A stretch of DNA of 6,327 nucleotides from DASQDN01 sp035630195. GTDB taxonomy: Bacteria > Acidobacteriota > Terriglobia > Bryobacterales > Bryobacteraceae. Each line of letters begins with the position of its first letter. Position 1 is the first letter of the stretch. Below, one piece after another: positions 1-6,240 of the stretch. The DNA is taken from assembly GCA_035630195.1 (NCBI GenBank), contig DASQLD010000216.1, positions 1 to 6,327 of the forward strand. The letters run 5' to 3'. The translations under genes and the position numbers were made by a program. The notes beneath the pieces are model-generated. The model did no database searches. It saw nothing but the letters and a program-made list of their open reading frames with translations, and was not told the origin of the DNA.

Positions 1-341
1 TCATCAGCCTTCAACTGATCGACTGTGTCCTGGTGCGAGTAGAAAGTGGATTCGTGGGTTATGACCAAGTTCCGACCTGCGGCCGATGCGCGCTTCAGCA
101 CGTCTAATGTAGCCATCATCGTGGTGGCGATGCCTTTCACCGGTGTGTCCGCGGTCCCCGCAATGATGTGGTCGACTGTTTGCTGCCGCCAAGTGACGCC
201 GACGTTTGCTCTGATGCGCTCGATAACCTGTCCAGCGGTGAGGGGCGATCCGGCTTGGAAGGCGTGGGCGGCTCCGGCAGTCAACAGAGGTGTGGCGACC
301 AAAATACGGCGCGAAATAGGCCTGTTTGGCACGTTCTCCAT
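1..341 (-). CDS. NIF3-like dinuclear metal-centre protein with Tat signal (N-terminal part, cut by window edge)
   Basis: On the minus strand an ATG at 341-339 opens a frame that stays open to the left edge, giving 113 residues of the N-terminus. The start MENVPNRPISRRILVATPLL has a twin-arginine motif (SRRIL) followed by a hydrophobic stretch ending near AAHA-F, so the product is probably exported by Tat. The mature part reads LTAGQVIERIRANVGVTW, then TPVKGIATTMMATLDVLKRA, then NLVITHESTFYSHQD. This is the typical opening of the NIF3 / GTP cyclohydrolase I type 2-like fold, where the His of the ITHE segment is a metal ligand. Family members bind two metals as hexameric toroids, and their exact reaction is mostly unknown. 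The gene is divergent from the esterase pair. No good Shine-Dalgarno is visible before the ATG. Family assignment is confident; export is inferred; the remaining metal ligands lie outside the window. Confidence 0.82.
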   Translation of the reverse strand, partial: MENVPNRPISRRILVATPLLTAGAAHAFQAGSPLTAGQVIERIRANVGVTWRQQTVDHIIAGTADTPVKGIATTMMATLDVLKRASAAGRNLVITHESTFYSHQDTVDQLKAD

Positions 342-503
342 TATGCATGTGCGAGAGGGGGTGCGTATCTTGCGTGGAACATTCGGTTTCGGACTGTCGC
401 CCGTGAGCTGCAGAGCCGCAACCAAAGCAGGGGCGTTTCACCGCCGCCTGAGAATACTTCGACTCAAGCAACTTAATGTAGACTGACAAGCGAGTTAACA
501 ACA
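342..503. promoter_or_regulatory. Divergent intergenic region between NIF3-like gene and esterase operon
   Basis: This 162-bp spacer lies between two divergently transcribed genes and must hold the start signals for both. No clean -35/-10 pair stands out. The stretch TTAATGTAG near 473-481 is the most AT-rich part on the esterase side and could be a weak -10. Before the esterase ATG there is only a poor ribosome-site match (AAGCGAG, 488-494). Longer frames can be read across it on both strands (for example minus 504-4 and plus 46-486), but they overlap the NIF3-like gene in other phases and have no family resemblance. Confidence 0.4.
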
Positions 504-2111
504 ATGGACACGATTGGTCATCTCACACGTCGAGCGGCTTTGCCCATCATCGGCACAGTGTGCTCCGTGGAAGCGATCCACGGGTTTGGCGTCGAACGTT
601 CCCCGATAACTGAAACGACGTACGGGCGTGTTCAAGGAGCCTCAGTGCATGGCGTCCACATCTTCCGCGGATTGCCTTACGGCGGTCCCACAGAAGGCGC
701 TGGCCGATTTCTGCCTCCATCGAAACCTGAGAAGTGGGCGGGAGTCCGTGATGCAACGGTCACCGGCCCTCGTTGCGTACAGGGGTCCGGAAACATCTTT
801 TTGAACCCGATCATTGGTGAATACTTTGCAGGTGGCCGTACCGACCGGCCTGAACTTGCGAAGCAAGTCGATAGCGAGAACTGCCTGGTTCTTAATGTGC
901 TCACACCTGGGCTTCGCGGCAAGCGCCCAGTTATGGTTTACATCCACGGCGGCGGCTTCAGCAGCGGATCGAGCGCTCTGACTCTATTTAGCGACGGTTT
1001 GGTACGCGAGCAGGACGTTGTGCTTGTAGGCGTGAACCACCGTCTTAATGTTTTCGGCTACATGTATCTGGGCGGCCTTAGCTCGAAGTACGCGGTCGGG
1101 AACACCGGGCAACTGGACCTCGTTGCTGCGCTCGAATGGGTCCGCGATAACATCGCGCAATTCGGAGGCGATCCCACAAGGGTTATGATCTTCGGCGAAT
1201 CCGGTGGTGGGGCCAAAATCAGTGCGCTGATGGCAATGCCCGCCGCGAGAGGGTTGTTTCACAGAGCGTCTGTGCAAAGCGGTTCGATGTTGCGGGTCGC
1301 CACAGCTGAAGCGGCGACCGAGTCCGCTCGGAAGATGCTCGCCCATGTCGGGCTCAGCGAACGCCAGGTGGAAAAACTCCGTGAAATTCCCGCTGACCAA
1401 CTGCTCGCGGCCGGTCGAGGCCAGGGACCGGGCGGAGCGGGCGGCGCCGTCGTCGACGGACAATCGATTCCAGCGCAGGTTTGGGATCCAAAGGCTCCGG
1501 ACGCATCCGCGACCGTCCCGATGTTGATCGGCAACGATAAGGACGAATCCACTCTGTTCGCCCTGCGGGATGAGGCTCTGTTCAACCTTGACGATGCAGC
1601 CCTCCGTGCACGAGTCATAAAAGCTGGCATAGCCGAACCAGATGTCGATTCACTACTGGCCCTCTATCGCCGGGATCACCCCAACGAAAGTCCGAGTGAC
1701 CTGTACTTTCGCATTTCCACAGACCGTGGCGTTCGCCGGAACGCCATACGTCAGTCCGAGCTAAAGCTTGAACAGGGCAAGGCCAATGTGTACATGTGGT
1801 ACTTCCAGTGGAATACGCCGCTCGGCGAAGGGTCGAAGAAAATCAGATCGTTCCACACGTGCGATCTTCCGTTAGCGATGCGATTGGTCCGGTTTCCCGA
1901 ATCAGAACGTGTTTCACGGGAACTTAGCAGCGCGTGGGCCGCGTTCGCCAGAAGCGGTAATCCGTCCACGAAAACTCTGCCTTGGCCGGCCTACACTGCG
2001 TCACAACGAGCCACGATGATTTTTGATGCTGCAAAGAGCGGAGTCGTGAACGACCCGAATCGCGAGGAACGCATCATGCTTCACGATCGCCCTTCAGGCA
2101 GTCTTCTTTGA
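504..2111 (+). CDS. Tat-exported type B carboxylesterase (COesterase family), first of tandem pair
   Basis: A 535-residue alpha/beta-hydrolase of the carboxylesterase type B / para-nitrobenzyl esterase family, which hydrolyses carboxylic esters. Residues 1-29 look like a Tat signal (LTRRAALPIIGTV, RR at 9-10). Landmarks in order: FRGLPYG (54-60), Cys91 and Cys127 (probable disulfide; the second in ENCLVLNV), the oxyanion loop HGGG (148-151), NHRLNVFGY (178-186), nucleophile elbow GESGG with Ser233, LMAMPAARGLFHRA (242-255), the acidic residue Glu348 in NDKDES, and His451 in SFHTCDLPL. All three catalytic residues are therefore present at family-typical spacing, and the length is normal. A weak ribosome site precedes the ATG. 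Stop TGA is followed after 15 bp by a second paralogous esterase, so the two form an operon. The elbow has Gly where most relatives have Ala (GESAGG). Substrate is not predictable. Family call is firm; periplasmic location is inferred. Confidence 0.93.
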   Translation: MDTIGHLTRRAALPIIGTVCSVEAIHGFGVERSPITETTYGRVQGASVHGVHIFRGLPYGGPTEGAGRFLPPSKPEKWAGVRDATVTGPRCVQGSGNIFLNPIIGEYFAGGRTDRPELAKQVDSENCLVLNVLTPGLRGKRPVMVYIHGGGFSSGSSALTLFSDGLVREQDVVLVGVNHRLNVFGYMYLGGLSSKYAVGNTGQLDLVAALEWVRDNIAQFGGDPTRVMIFGESGGGAKISALMAMPAARGLFHRASVQSGSMLRVATAEAATESARKMLAHVGLSERQVEKLREIPADQLLAAGRGQGPGGAGGAVVDGQSIPAQVWDPKAPDASATVPMLIGNDKDESTLFALRDEALFNLDDAALRARVIKAGIAEPDVDSLLALYRRDHPNESPSDLYFRISTDRGVRRNAIRQSELKLEQGKANVYMWYFQWNTPLGEGSKKIRSFHTCDLPLAMRLVRFPESERVSRELSSAWAAFARSGNPSTKTLPWPAYTASQRATMIFDAAKSGVVNDPNREERIMLHDRPSGSLL

Positions 2112-2112
2112 A

Positions 2113-2118
2113 AAGGAG
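2113..2118 (+). promoter_or_regulatory. Strong ribosome binding site for second esterase
   Basis: AAGGAG begins two bases after the last base of the upstream stop codon and sits 8 bases before the ATG at 2127. It fixes the start of the second esterase. It also contrasts with the weak site of the first gene, so translation of the second gene may be stronger. Confidence 0.8.
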
Positions 2119-2126
2119 TTAGCGAT

Positions 2127-3821
2127 ATGAAGGATAACAATGTGAGAATCGCACGCCGGGCCGCACTGCAGGCGGCAGTCGGAATCGCTTCATTGACTCC
2201 TCTCGGTGCTGCAAAGACGAATCAACGCAACGGCCGACGCAACGGTCCGGATCTGCAAACTCCGATCGTGGAAACTGTGAGCGGCAAAGTCCGGGGCTTC
2301 GTTAGCGATGGCGTCGCCATTTTCCGCGGGATTCCCTACGGGGCATCGACCACTGGCGCAAACCGGTTCATGCCGCCCGCGGCGCCCAAGCCATGGAGCG
2401 GCGTCAGGAACTGCCTGACTTACGGCCACTCCTGTCCGCAGGGCGGGACCGGCGTGATAGAGAACGACATTGAAACCCGCAGCACAGATGAGGACAACTT
2501 CCTCCTTTATAGGACTGGCGGCTGGATCAGAGGCGAGGACTGCCTACGTCTGAACGTCTGGACCCCGTCAACCAGCAGCTCCGGGCGTAAGAAGGCTGTC
2601 ATGGTTTACATGCATGGCGGCGGTTTCACAGGTGGGAGCGGCAACGATCTGCTTAGCTACGACGGCGAGAACCTGGCACGGCGCCACGACGTTGTCGTAG
2701 TGACCCACAATCACCGGCTGAATCTGTTCGGCTACCTCCATCTCGCCGATATCGGCGGTGAACGCTATGCCGGCTCGGGCAATGTAGGGATGTTGGATAT
2801 TGTTGCGGTGCTGGGGTGGATTCGTGAAAATATTGCGAACTTCGGCGGCGATCCGGCAAACGTCACAATTTTCGGCCAATCGGGGGGTGGCGGTAAGGTC
2901 ACGGCATTGATGGCAATGCCCGCCGCTACGGGCCTATTCCACCGCGCGGTGGTCCAGAGCGGATCGATGATGCGCTCCGGAAACGCGGCTAGTTCTGCGC
3001 GCATCGCAGCATTGGTGCTCGAAGAACTCGGCATCTCGAAGGCGGAGTTGGAAAAGCTCCACTCGATTCCGACGAGTGCGTTGCAGGCCGTACAACCCAG
3101 AATCGCCAAACGGATGGCCTCGGCGCCGGGAAATCGAGGTGGACTCGGCCTGTGGGGTCCGGTTGTCGATGGTAAGATCCTTCCGGCAGCGCCGTTCGAT
3201 CCAGGTGCGCCGGAGATGTCAGCCCATGTTCCGATGCTGATCGGCACTTGCGTCAGCGAGTTTGTGAACGGGACCGATAATCCTGAGCGAGATACTCTCA
3301 CCGAGAATGATTTGTCGATGCGCACTGCGGAGCGCTTCAAGAACAATGCCGGCGCTATTATCGCCGGCTACCGCAAACAATATCCTGATGCGTCGCCTTT
3401 CGATCTTTGGGCTGCCATGTCGGCGGCAGGGCCCCGGCAAAGCGCCATCACTCAGGCTGAGCGAAAGGCCGCTCAAGGAGTTGCACCGGTGTACATGTAC
3501 CTTTACGCCTGGCGTACGCCCATGCTGGGCGGGAAGATCGGCACGTTCCACAGCAGCGAAATAGCGTTCGTATTCGATAATGCCAGGCTATGCCCGAAAT
3601 ATTCGGGCGGCACGTCTGACGCGCTGGCGCTTTCCTTCAATATGGGCAAGGCATGGGCGAACTTCGCACGTACCGGTAAGCCGGGCCATAGCGGCCTTCC
3701 AGCGTGGCCCGCTTATGATCCTAAAGTCCGAGCGACGATGATGTTCGATAGCCCTTGCAGAGTTCAAAATGATCCGGAAGGCGCCGGACTTCGGCTCATC
3801 CCGCCCGCGCCGCTTGCGTAG
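2127..3821 (+). CDS. Tat-exported type B carboxylesterase (COesterase family), second of tandem pair
   Basis: A 564-residue paralogue of the preceding esterase. The N-terminus (VRIARRAALQAAVGIA, RR at 10-11) is a probable Tat signal, followed by a basic Asn/Arg-rich linker (about 31-40). Landmarks: FRGIPYG (66-72), Cys103 and Cys139 (36 residues apart, exactly as in its neighbour; the second in GEDCLRLNV), HGGG (163-166), NHRLNLFGY (195-203), nucleophile elbow GQSGG with Ser252, LMAMPAATGLFHRA (261-274), Glu378 in TCVSEF aligned with the acid, and His475 in TFHSSE. The elbow has Gln instead of the usual Glu before Ser, and the acidic-residue loop has lost the KDE signature, so substrate range probably differs from the first copy. 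Extra cysteines (96, 375, 489, 544) are absent from the first copy. Start is set by the AAGGAG site. An esterase is the firm call; the substrate is unknown. Confidence 0.93.
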   Translation: MKDNNVRIARRAALQAAVGIASLTPLGAAKTNQRNGRRNGPDLQTPIVETVSGKVRGFVSDGVAIFRGIPYGASTTGANRFMPPAAPKPWSGVRNCLTYGHSCPQGGTGVIENDIETRSTDEDNFLLYRTGGWIRGEDCLRLNVWTPSTSSSGRKKAVMVYMHGGGFTGGSGNDLLSYDGENLARRHDVVVVTHNHRLNLFGYLHLADIGGERYAGSGNVGMLDIVAVLGWIRENIANFGGDPANVTIFGQSGGGGKVTALMAMPAATGLFHRAVVQSGSMMRSGNAASSARIAALVLEELGISKAELEKLHSIPTSALQAVQPRIAKRMASAPGNRGGLGLWGPVVDGKILPAAPFDPGAPEMSAHVPMLIGTCVSEFVNGTDNPERDTLTENDLSMRTAERFKNNAGAIIAGYRKQYPDASPFDLWAAMSAAGPRQSAITQAERKAAQGVAPVYMYLYAWRTPMLGGKIGTFHSSEIAFVFDNARLCPKYSGGTSDALALSFNMGKAWANFARTGKPGHSGLPAWPAYDPKVRATMMFDSPCRVQNDPEGAGLRLIPPAPLA

Positions 3822-3844
3822 GGCACGCGCAGGCGCCGTTTGTT
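3807..3844 (+). terminator. Possible weak intrinsic terminator of the esterase operon
   Basis: GCGCC (3807-3811) can pair with GGCGC (3832-3836), and inside it GCGT (3816-3819) with ACGC (3825-3828), leaving a short AGGGC loop. The stem overlaps the stop codon of the second esterase and is followed by GTTTGTT. The stem is interrupted and the T-tract is broken, so this is only a candidate. Confidence 0.3.
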
Positions 3845-4028
3845 CGAGAGAGACACTCCGCAGTGCGGCTACGTTTCAGTGGTGACGCAGCACGGTCATC
3901 GCTCACACATGGGGTAAGCACGTACTGACGACAGATAATCAACTGTTCGTACATAACCGGTTCGTTTCCAATCCTTGGGTGCGGCCGTGAGTGAGCCGCC
4001 GGTCCGGGGGGTGTCGAGGGCTCCGTTC

Positions 4029-4089
4029 CCTTCCAGACAACGTAGAGCTTCACCTCTACAACTGTTTGTCTCCCAACCCGGCTGGAAGG
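4029..4089. other. Nested inverted repeats; possible structured RNA element
   Basis: Three stems nest inside one another: CCTTCCAG (4029-4036) with CTGGAAGG (4082-4089), ACAA (4037-4040) with TTGT (4066-4069), and GTAGAG (4042-4047) with CTCTAC (4054-4059) closing a CTTCAC loop. Twelve bases (4070-4081) remain unpaired on the 3' side. AGACAA can also pair 6 bp with TTGTCT at the cost of two outer pairs. All stems are perfect matches. It could fold on either strand. It matches no riboswitch or ncRNA family I recognise. It lies 220 bp before the family-aligned catalase start, so it could be part of a leader, a small RNA, or the remnant of a repeat. Confidence 0.35.
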
Positions 4090-4147
4090 CAACGCAGCCT
4101 TAGTACCGTGGCAGGATCCTGATCTGATCATTGCCATTGCCAGGGCC

Positions 4148-4167
4148 GGGCAGTTGCAAGGCTGCCC
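4148..4167. repeat. Short perfect hairpin in the catalase upstream region
   Basis: GGGCAG (4148-4153) pairs perfectly with CTGCCC (4162-4167) across the 8-base loop TTGCAAGG. No T-run follows, so it is not an intrinsic terminator on the plus strand. It could be an operator-like dyad or chance. Confidence 0.3.
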
Positions 4168-4309
4168 TTGGGCTCACAGGCACGCTGGTAGTCCTTCGTT
4201 CCCTGCGCGAGTTGGATTCCGTCCCTGGGTGCTGTAGGAAGTGCCCAAAAAAGGGGAAACACTAAACACCTCCATGCATCGAACTGTTGTCACGATCACG
4301 ACACTCACC

Positions 4310-5167
4310 ATGTACCACCACATTAAACAGCTCATGTATTCCGTGCATGTCGGCACGCCCGATCCCCGATTTGGCAACATGTTGTTGGAACAATTCGGAG
4401 GAGCTAACGGCGAACTCGCCGCTGCCATGCAGTACTCAGTTCAGGGTCTCAATTGCGATGACCCCGAGCGCAAAGACCTGCTAATGGATATTGGGACCGA
4501 AGAGCTCAGCCATCTCGAAGTAGTTGGCACATTAGCACGCATGCATCTCAAACCACTGAAATCAGACCGCGACGCGGCGCATGCAGATCCGCTTATAGCC
4601 ATTGCGGGAGGCGGTGGCGTTGCGCTTCACAATTCCATGGGTAATGCCTGGACTGCAGACTATTTGAAGATCACAGGCGAGCTAGATGTTGATTTGCGGA
4701 GCAACATAGCCGCCGAAGCCCGCGCCAAAATCGTTTATGAACGCCTCATCGGCTTCACCGACGATCCCGGGACCATCGATACTCTCCAGTTTCTGATGAG
4801 TCGCGAGATCACGCATATGAAGGCATTTACGGCTGCTCTGGAGAGCATGGGCAAACCTGCATTCTCCATCGGCTACATCCCGCCCACGCCAAAACTTGTC
4901 AATCAGTACTTCAACGATTCCACAGGTGTCGGTGACCGGGGTGAACCCGATGCACGGGGACCATGGAACGACGGCTCCGAATGGGAGATGGTCACCGCTC
5001 CTGCTCTTCAGGAGCTGACTTCTTACAAAGCCGGAACACGTTCGCCCACGGAAGACAGTGGTGGTTCTAACGGGCATAGCAGCGATGGGAAACCTTTGCG
5101 CGCGATTCGCGAGAAACCGCAAGCCGTTGAAACTGCGAAACTGGCACGTAAGAAGACAAAGAAATAA
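4310..5167 (+). CDS. Manganese catalase (dimanganese, ferritin-like fold)
   Basis: From the ATG at 4310 the product is 285 residues and opens MYHHIKQLMYSVHV, which lines up with the first residues of known manganese catalases. These enzymes convert hydrogen peroxide to water and oxygen at a two-manganese site in a four-helix bundle. All five expected ligands are visible: Glu35 (GANGE), Glu65 and His68 (TEELSH), Glu136 (AAEARAK) and His169 (REITH). The middle segment HNSMGNAWTADYLKITGELDVDLR and the tail PPTPKLVNQYFNDSTG are also family-typical. After about residue 240 the tail becomes low-complexity and ends in a lysine-rich LARKKTKK. The start is uncertain. The frame is open back to a GTG at 4241, and an ATG at 4274 also lies in frame. 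An AAGGGGA at 4251-4257 is too far (about 17 bases) from 4274, and no good ribosome site precedes 4310. I chose 4310 by homology. It probably forms an operon with the DUF892 gene 18 bp downstream. Confidence 0.93.
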   Translation: MYHHIKQLMYSVHVGTPDPRFGNMLLEQFGGANGELAAAMQYSVQGLNCDDPERKDLLMDIGTEELSHLEVVGTLARMHLKPLKSDRDAAHADPLIAIAGGGGVALHNSMGNAWTADYLKITGELDVDLRSNIAAEARAKIVYERLIGFTDDPGTIDTLQFLMSREITHMKAFTAALESMGKPAFSIGYIPPTPKLVNQYFNDSTGVGDRGEPDARGPWNDGSEWEMVTAPALQELTSYKAGTRSPTEDSGGSNGHSSDGKPLRAIREKPQAVETAKLARKKTKK

Positions 5168-5169
5168 AC

Positions 5170-5174
5170 AGGAG
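5170..5174 (+). promoter_or_regulatory. Ribosome binding site of the DUF892 gene
   Basis: AGGAG lies in the 18-bp gap between the catalase stop codon and the ATG at 5186, 11 bases before the start. It supports that ATG and translation from a shared transcript. Confidence 0.7.
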
Positions 5175-5185
5175 TAACGAAAACA

Positions 5186-5704
5186 ATGCCGCAAGTAAAA
5201 GAACTACTAATTGAAGAGCTGCAGGACCTTCTACATGCCGAACGACAGCTCGTCGCCGCGCTGCCAAAGATGGCCGCAGCCGCTCATCACCCGAAGCTGC
5301 GCGAGGCGTTTGAAAAGCACCTTATTCAAACCGAGGTGCAAATCGATCGTTTGGCTCAAGCATTCGAGTTGCTAGGCGAAGAAGCCGAGGCTAAACCGTG
5401 CCTGGCCATGAAAGGCCTGGTTGAGGAAGGACAGGAGACCATCAAGGAATCCGCAGAGAAGGAAGAACTCGCTGCGGATCTTTCGCTAATCTGCGCTGCG
5501 CAGAAAGTGGAACATTACGAAATCTCCGGTTACGGGACGGCTAAAGCGCTGGCCCGCCAAATCGGAGCGGTCGAGGTGGCTACGCTGCTCTCCCACTCCT
5601 TGGGAGAAGAGGAAGCCGCGGATCACCTACTGACGACTATCGCTAAGCCACTGCTCCAGCAGGCGTCGGTGGAAGATATGGAACTCGAAGCGGCTACCCG
5701 CTAG
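5186..5704 (+). CDS. DUF892 / YciE-YciF family ferritin-like protein
   Basis: A 172-residue, almost wholly helical protein of the DUF892 family, to which E. coli YciE and YciF belong. Members have a ferritin-like four-helix bundle and are induced by stress; a ferroxidase role is often suggested but is not settled. Family signatures in order: LLIEELQDLLHAERQL (7-22), ALPKMAAAA (25-33), REAFEKHLIQTEVQIDRLAQ (39-58), CLAMKGLVEEG (72-82), AAQKVEHYEISGYGTAKALA (104-123) and LGEEEAADHLL (139-149). Carboxylate and histidine residues able to bind metal (Glu19, His45, Glu50, Glu109, His110, Glu112, Glu142, His147) are kept. Length is normal. It sits directly behind the manganese catalase with a good ribosome site and ahead of a strong terminator, so the two are very likely co-expressed, fitting a joint role in peroxide or iron stress. 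Family is certain; the biochemical role is inferred. Confidence 0.92.
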   Translation: MPQVKELLIEELQDLLHAERQLVAALPKMAAAAHHPKLREAFEKHLIQTEVQIDRLAQAFELLGEEAEAKPCLAMKGLVEEGQETIKESAEKEELAADLSLICAAQKVEHYEISGYGTAKALARQIGAVEVATLLSHSLGEEEAADHLLTTIAKPLLQQASVEDMELEAATR

Positions 5705-5720
5705 AAGCATCTTCTGCTTC
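5704..5720 (+). repeat. Small hairpin overlapping the terminator stem
   Basis: GAAGCA (5704-5709) pairs perfectly with TGCTTC (5715-5720) across the loop TCTTC. Its right arm shares the bases TTC (5718-5720) with the left arm of the terminator, so the two hairpins compete at their edge. It may simply extend the terminator region. Confidence 0.3.
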
Positions 5721-5766
5721 CGGGAGGATGATTGTGTCTCAACGATCCTCCCGGAACCTTGTTTTT
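5718..5766 (+). terminator. Rho-independent terminator of the catalase-DUF892 operon
   Basis: A perfect 12-bp stem, TTCCGGGAGGAT (5718-5729) with ATCCTCCCGGAA (5745-5756), encloses a 15-base loop and is followed by CCTTGTTTTT (5757-5766). It begins 13 bases after the DUF892 stop codon. On the minus strand no T-run follows the stem, so it acts in the plus direction. Confidence 0.88.
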
Positions 5767-5808
5767 AACCGGCCAGCATTCTGCAGCACTTGGCTAGAGT
5801 GAAGCTGA

Positions 5809-6240
5809 CTATATAACCGGTCTATTGGCGAGTTGAAATAAAATACCTCCTGTAACCACCCGAAGCCTGCTTTAGATCCTCTGGCTGCAAACGGTCAAAG
5901 ACGTCCATGCTCGTGTGCCATGCCCTCGATCCGTAGTCCAAAGGATCTTGGATGAAGTTGAAGACGGAAATGCCTGCTTCTGTGAATGGCACGTCGTCGC
6001 TTCCTGCGACTCGTCGAGCGCTAACTGCGGCCACTCCCAACTGCTCCCAGGGTTTGAGCCATGCACGTAGTAATGAAATCGCCTGCCGGTTACCTTGTGA
6101 TAGGCACCACGAATGCGCCCTGCACCACTGTCAAGATTCACGTAGGCAACGATCTGACGTCTATCCGCTGATGCGCTTTGACGTATGCTTTTGAACAAGC
6201 TCTCCTTGTTCTTCCCCGCTCCAGAGCACTAGCCCAAGTT
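5809..6240 (-). pseudogene. Decayed M28 family metallopeptidase (C-terminal half)
   Basis: Reading leftwards on the minus strand, M28 aminopeptidase-like homology appears in pieces in different frames. About 6238-6200 gives LGLVLWSGEEQG, with the Glu-Glu that supplies the catalytic base and a metal ligand; this frame then hits TAG at 6163-6161. About 6156-6091 gives QIVAYVNLDSGAGRIRGAY in a second frame, with the Asp metal ligand. About 6082-5861 returns to the first frame: LLRAWLKPWEQLGV, GSDDVPFTEAG, FNFIQDPLDYGSRAWHTSMD (His ligand) and QPEDLKQAS. About 5859-5809 shifts again: VVTGGILFQLANRPVI and TAG. In intact relatives these blocks are continuous, and roughly 20 residues normally found after GEEQG seem shortened. 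The N-terminal half with the first metal ligands is not recognisable. Three frame changes argue for a dead gene rather than one sequencing error, though assembly errors cannot be ruled out. It converges on the catalase operon terminator. Confidence 0.75.

Larger units (their letters stand above)
3822..4309. other. Long intergenic region between esterase and catalase operons, rich in inverted repeats
   Basis: About 490 bp (419 bp if the upstream GTG start of the catalase is used) without a convincing gene. A 113-codon frame exists on the minus strand (4137-3796), but it overlaps the end of the esterase, resembles no family I know and has an Arg/Pro/Ser-rich composition typical of chance frames. 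The stretch holds several short inverted repeats: GCGGC/GCCGC (3981-3985 / 3995-3999), GAGCC/GGCTC (3993-3997 / 4019-4023), the nested set at 4029-4089, the 10-bp palindrome CAGGATCCTG (4112-4121) and a hairpin at 4148-4167. It must contain the catalase promoter, but I could not pick out a clear -35/-10 pair. Confidence 0.5.

Noticed and set aside
46..486. 146-codon plus-strand frame
   Set aside because: It is antisense to the NIF3-like gene and has no recognisable motifs.
4..504. 166-codon minus-strand frame across the left end
   Set aside because: It overlaps the NIF3-like gene in another phase; the NIF3 frame has clear family motifs and this one has none.
984..1463. Long minus-strand frame inside the first esterase
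   Set aside because: It is a shadow of a GC-rich coding region whose plus-strand product has an intact catalytic triad.
2765..3346. 193-codon minus-strand frame inside the second esterase
   Set aside because: It is antisense to a well-supported esterase, with composition and motifs unlike a real protein.
3979..4089. Possible group II intron 5' end (GGTGCGGCC followed by hairpins)
   Set aside because: GTGCG alone is weak. I found no domain V-like hairpin and no reverse transcriptase frame in the window.
3796..4137. Minus-strand frame of 113 codons in the intergenic region
   Set aside because: No family resemblance, Arg/Pro/Ser-rich composition, no clear ribosome site, and overlap with the esterase 3' end.
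5822..6040. Separate small minus-strand gene (72 codons, MGVAAVSARRV...)
   Set aside because: The residues are the C-terminal block of an M28 peptidase and homology continues upstream of the apparent start, so it is part of the pseudogene rather than a gene of its own.
5952..6194. 80-codon plus-strand frame over the peptidase remnant
   Set aside because: The opposite strand carries clear M28 motifs; this frame has none and is a shadow.
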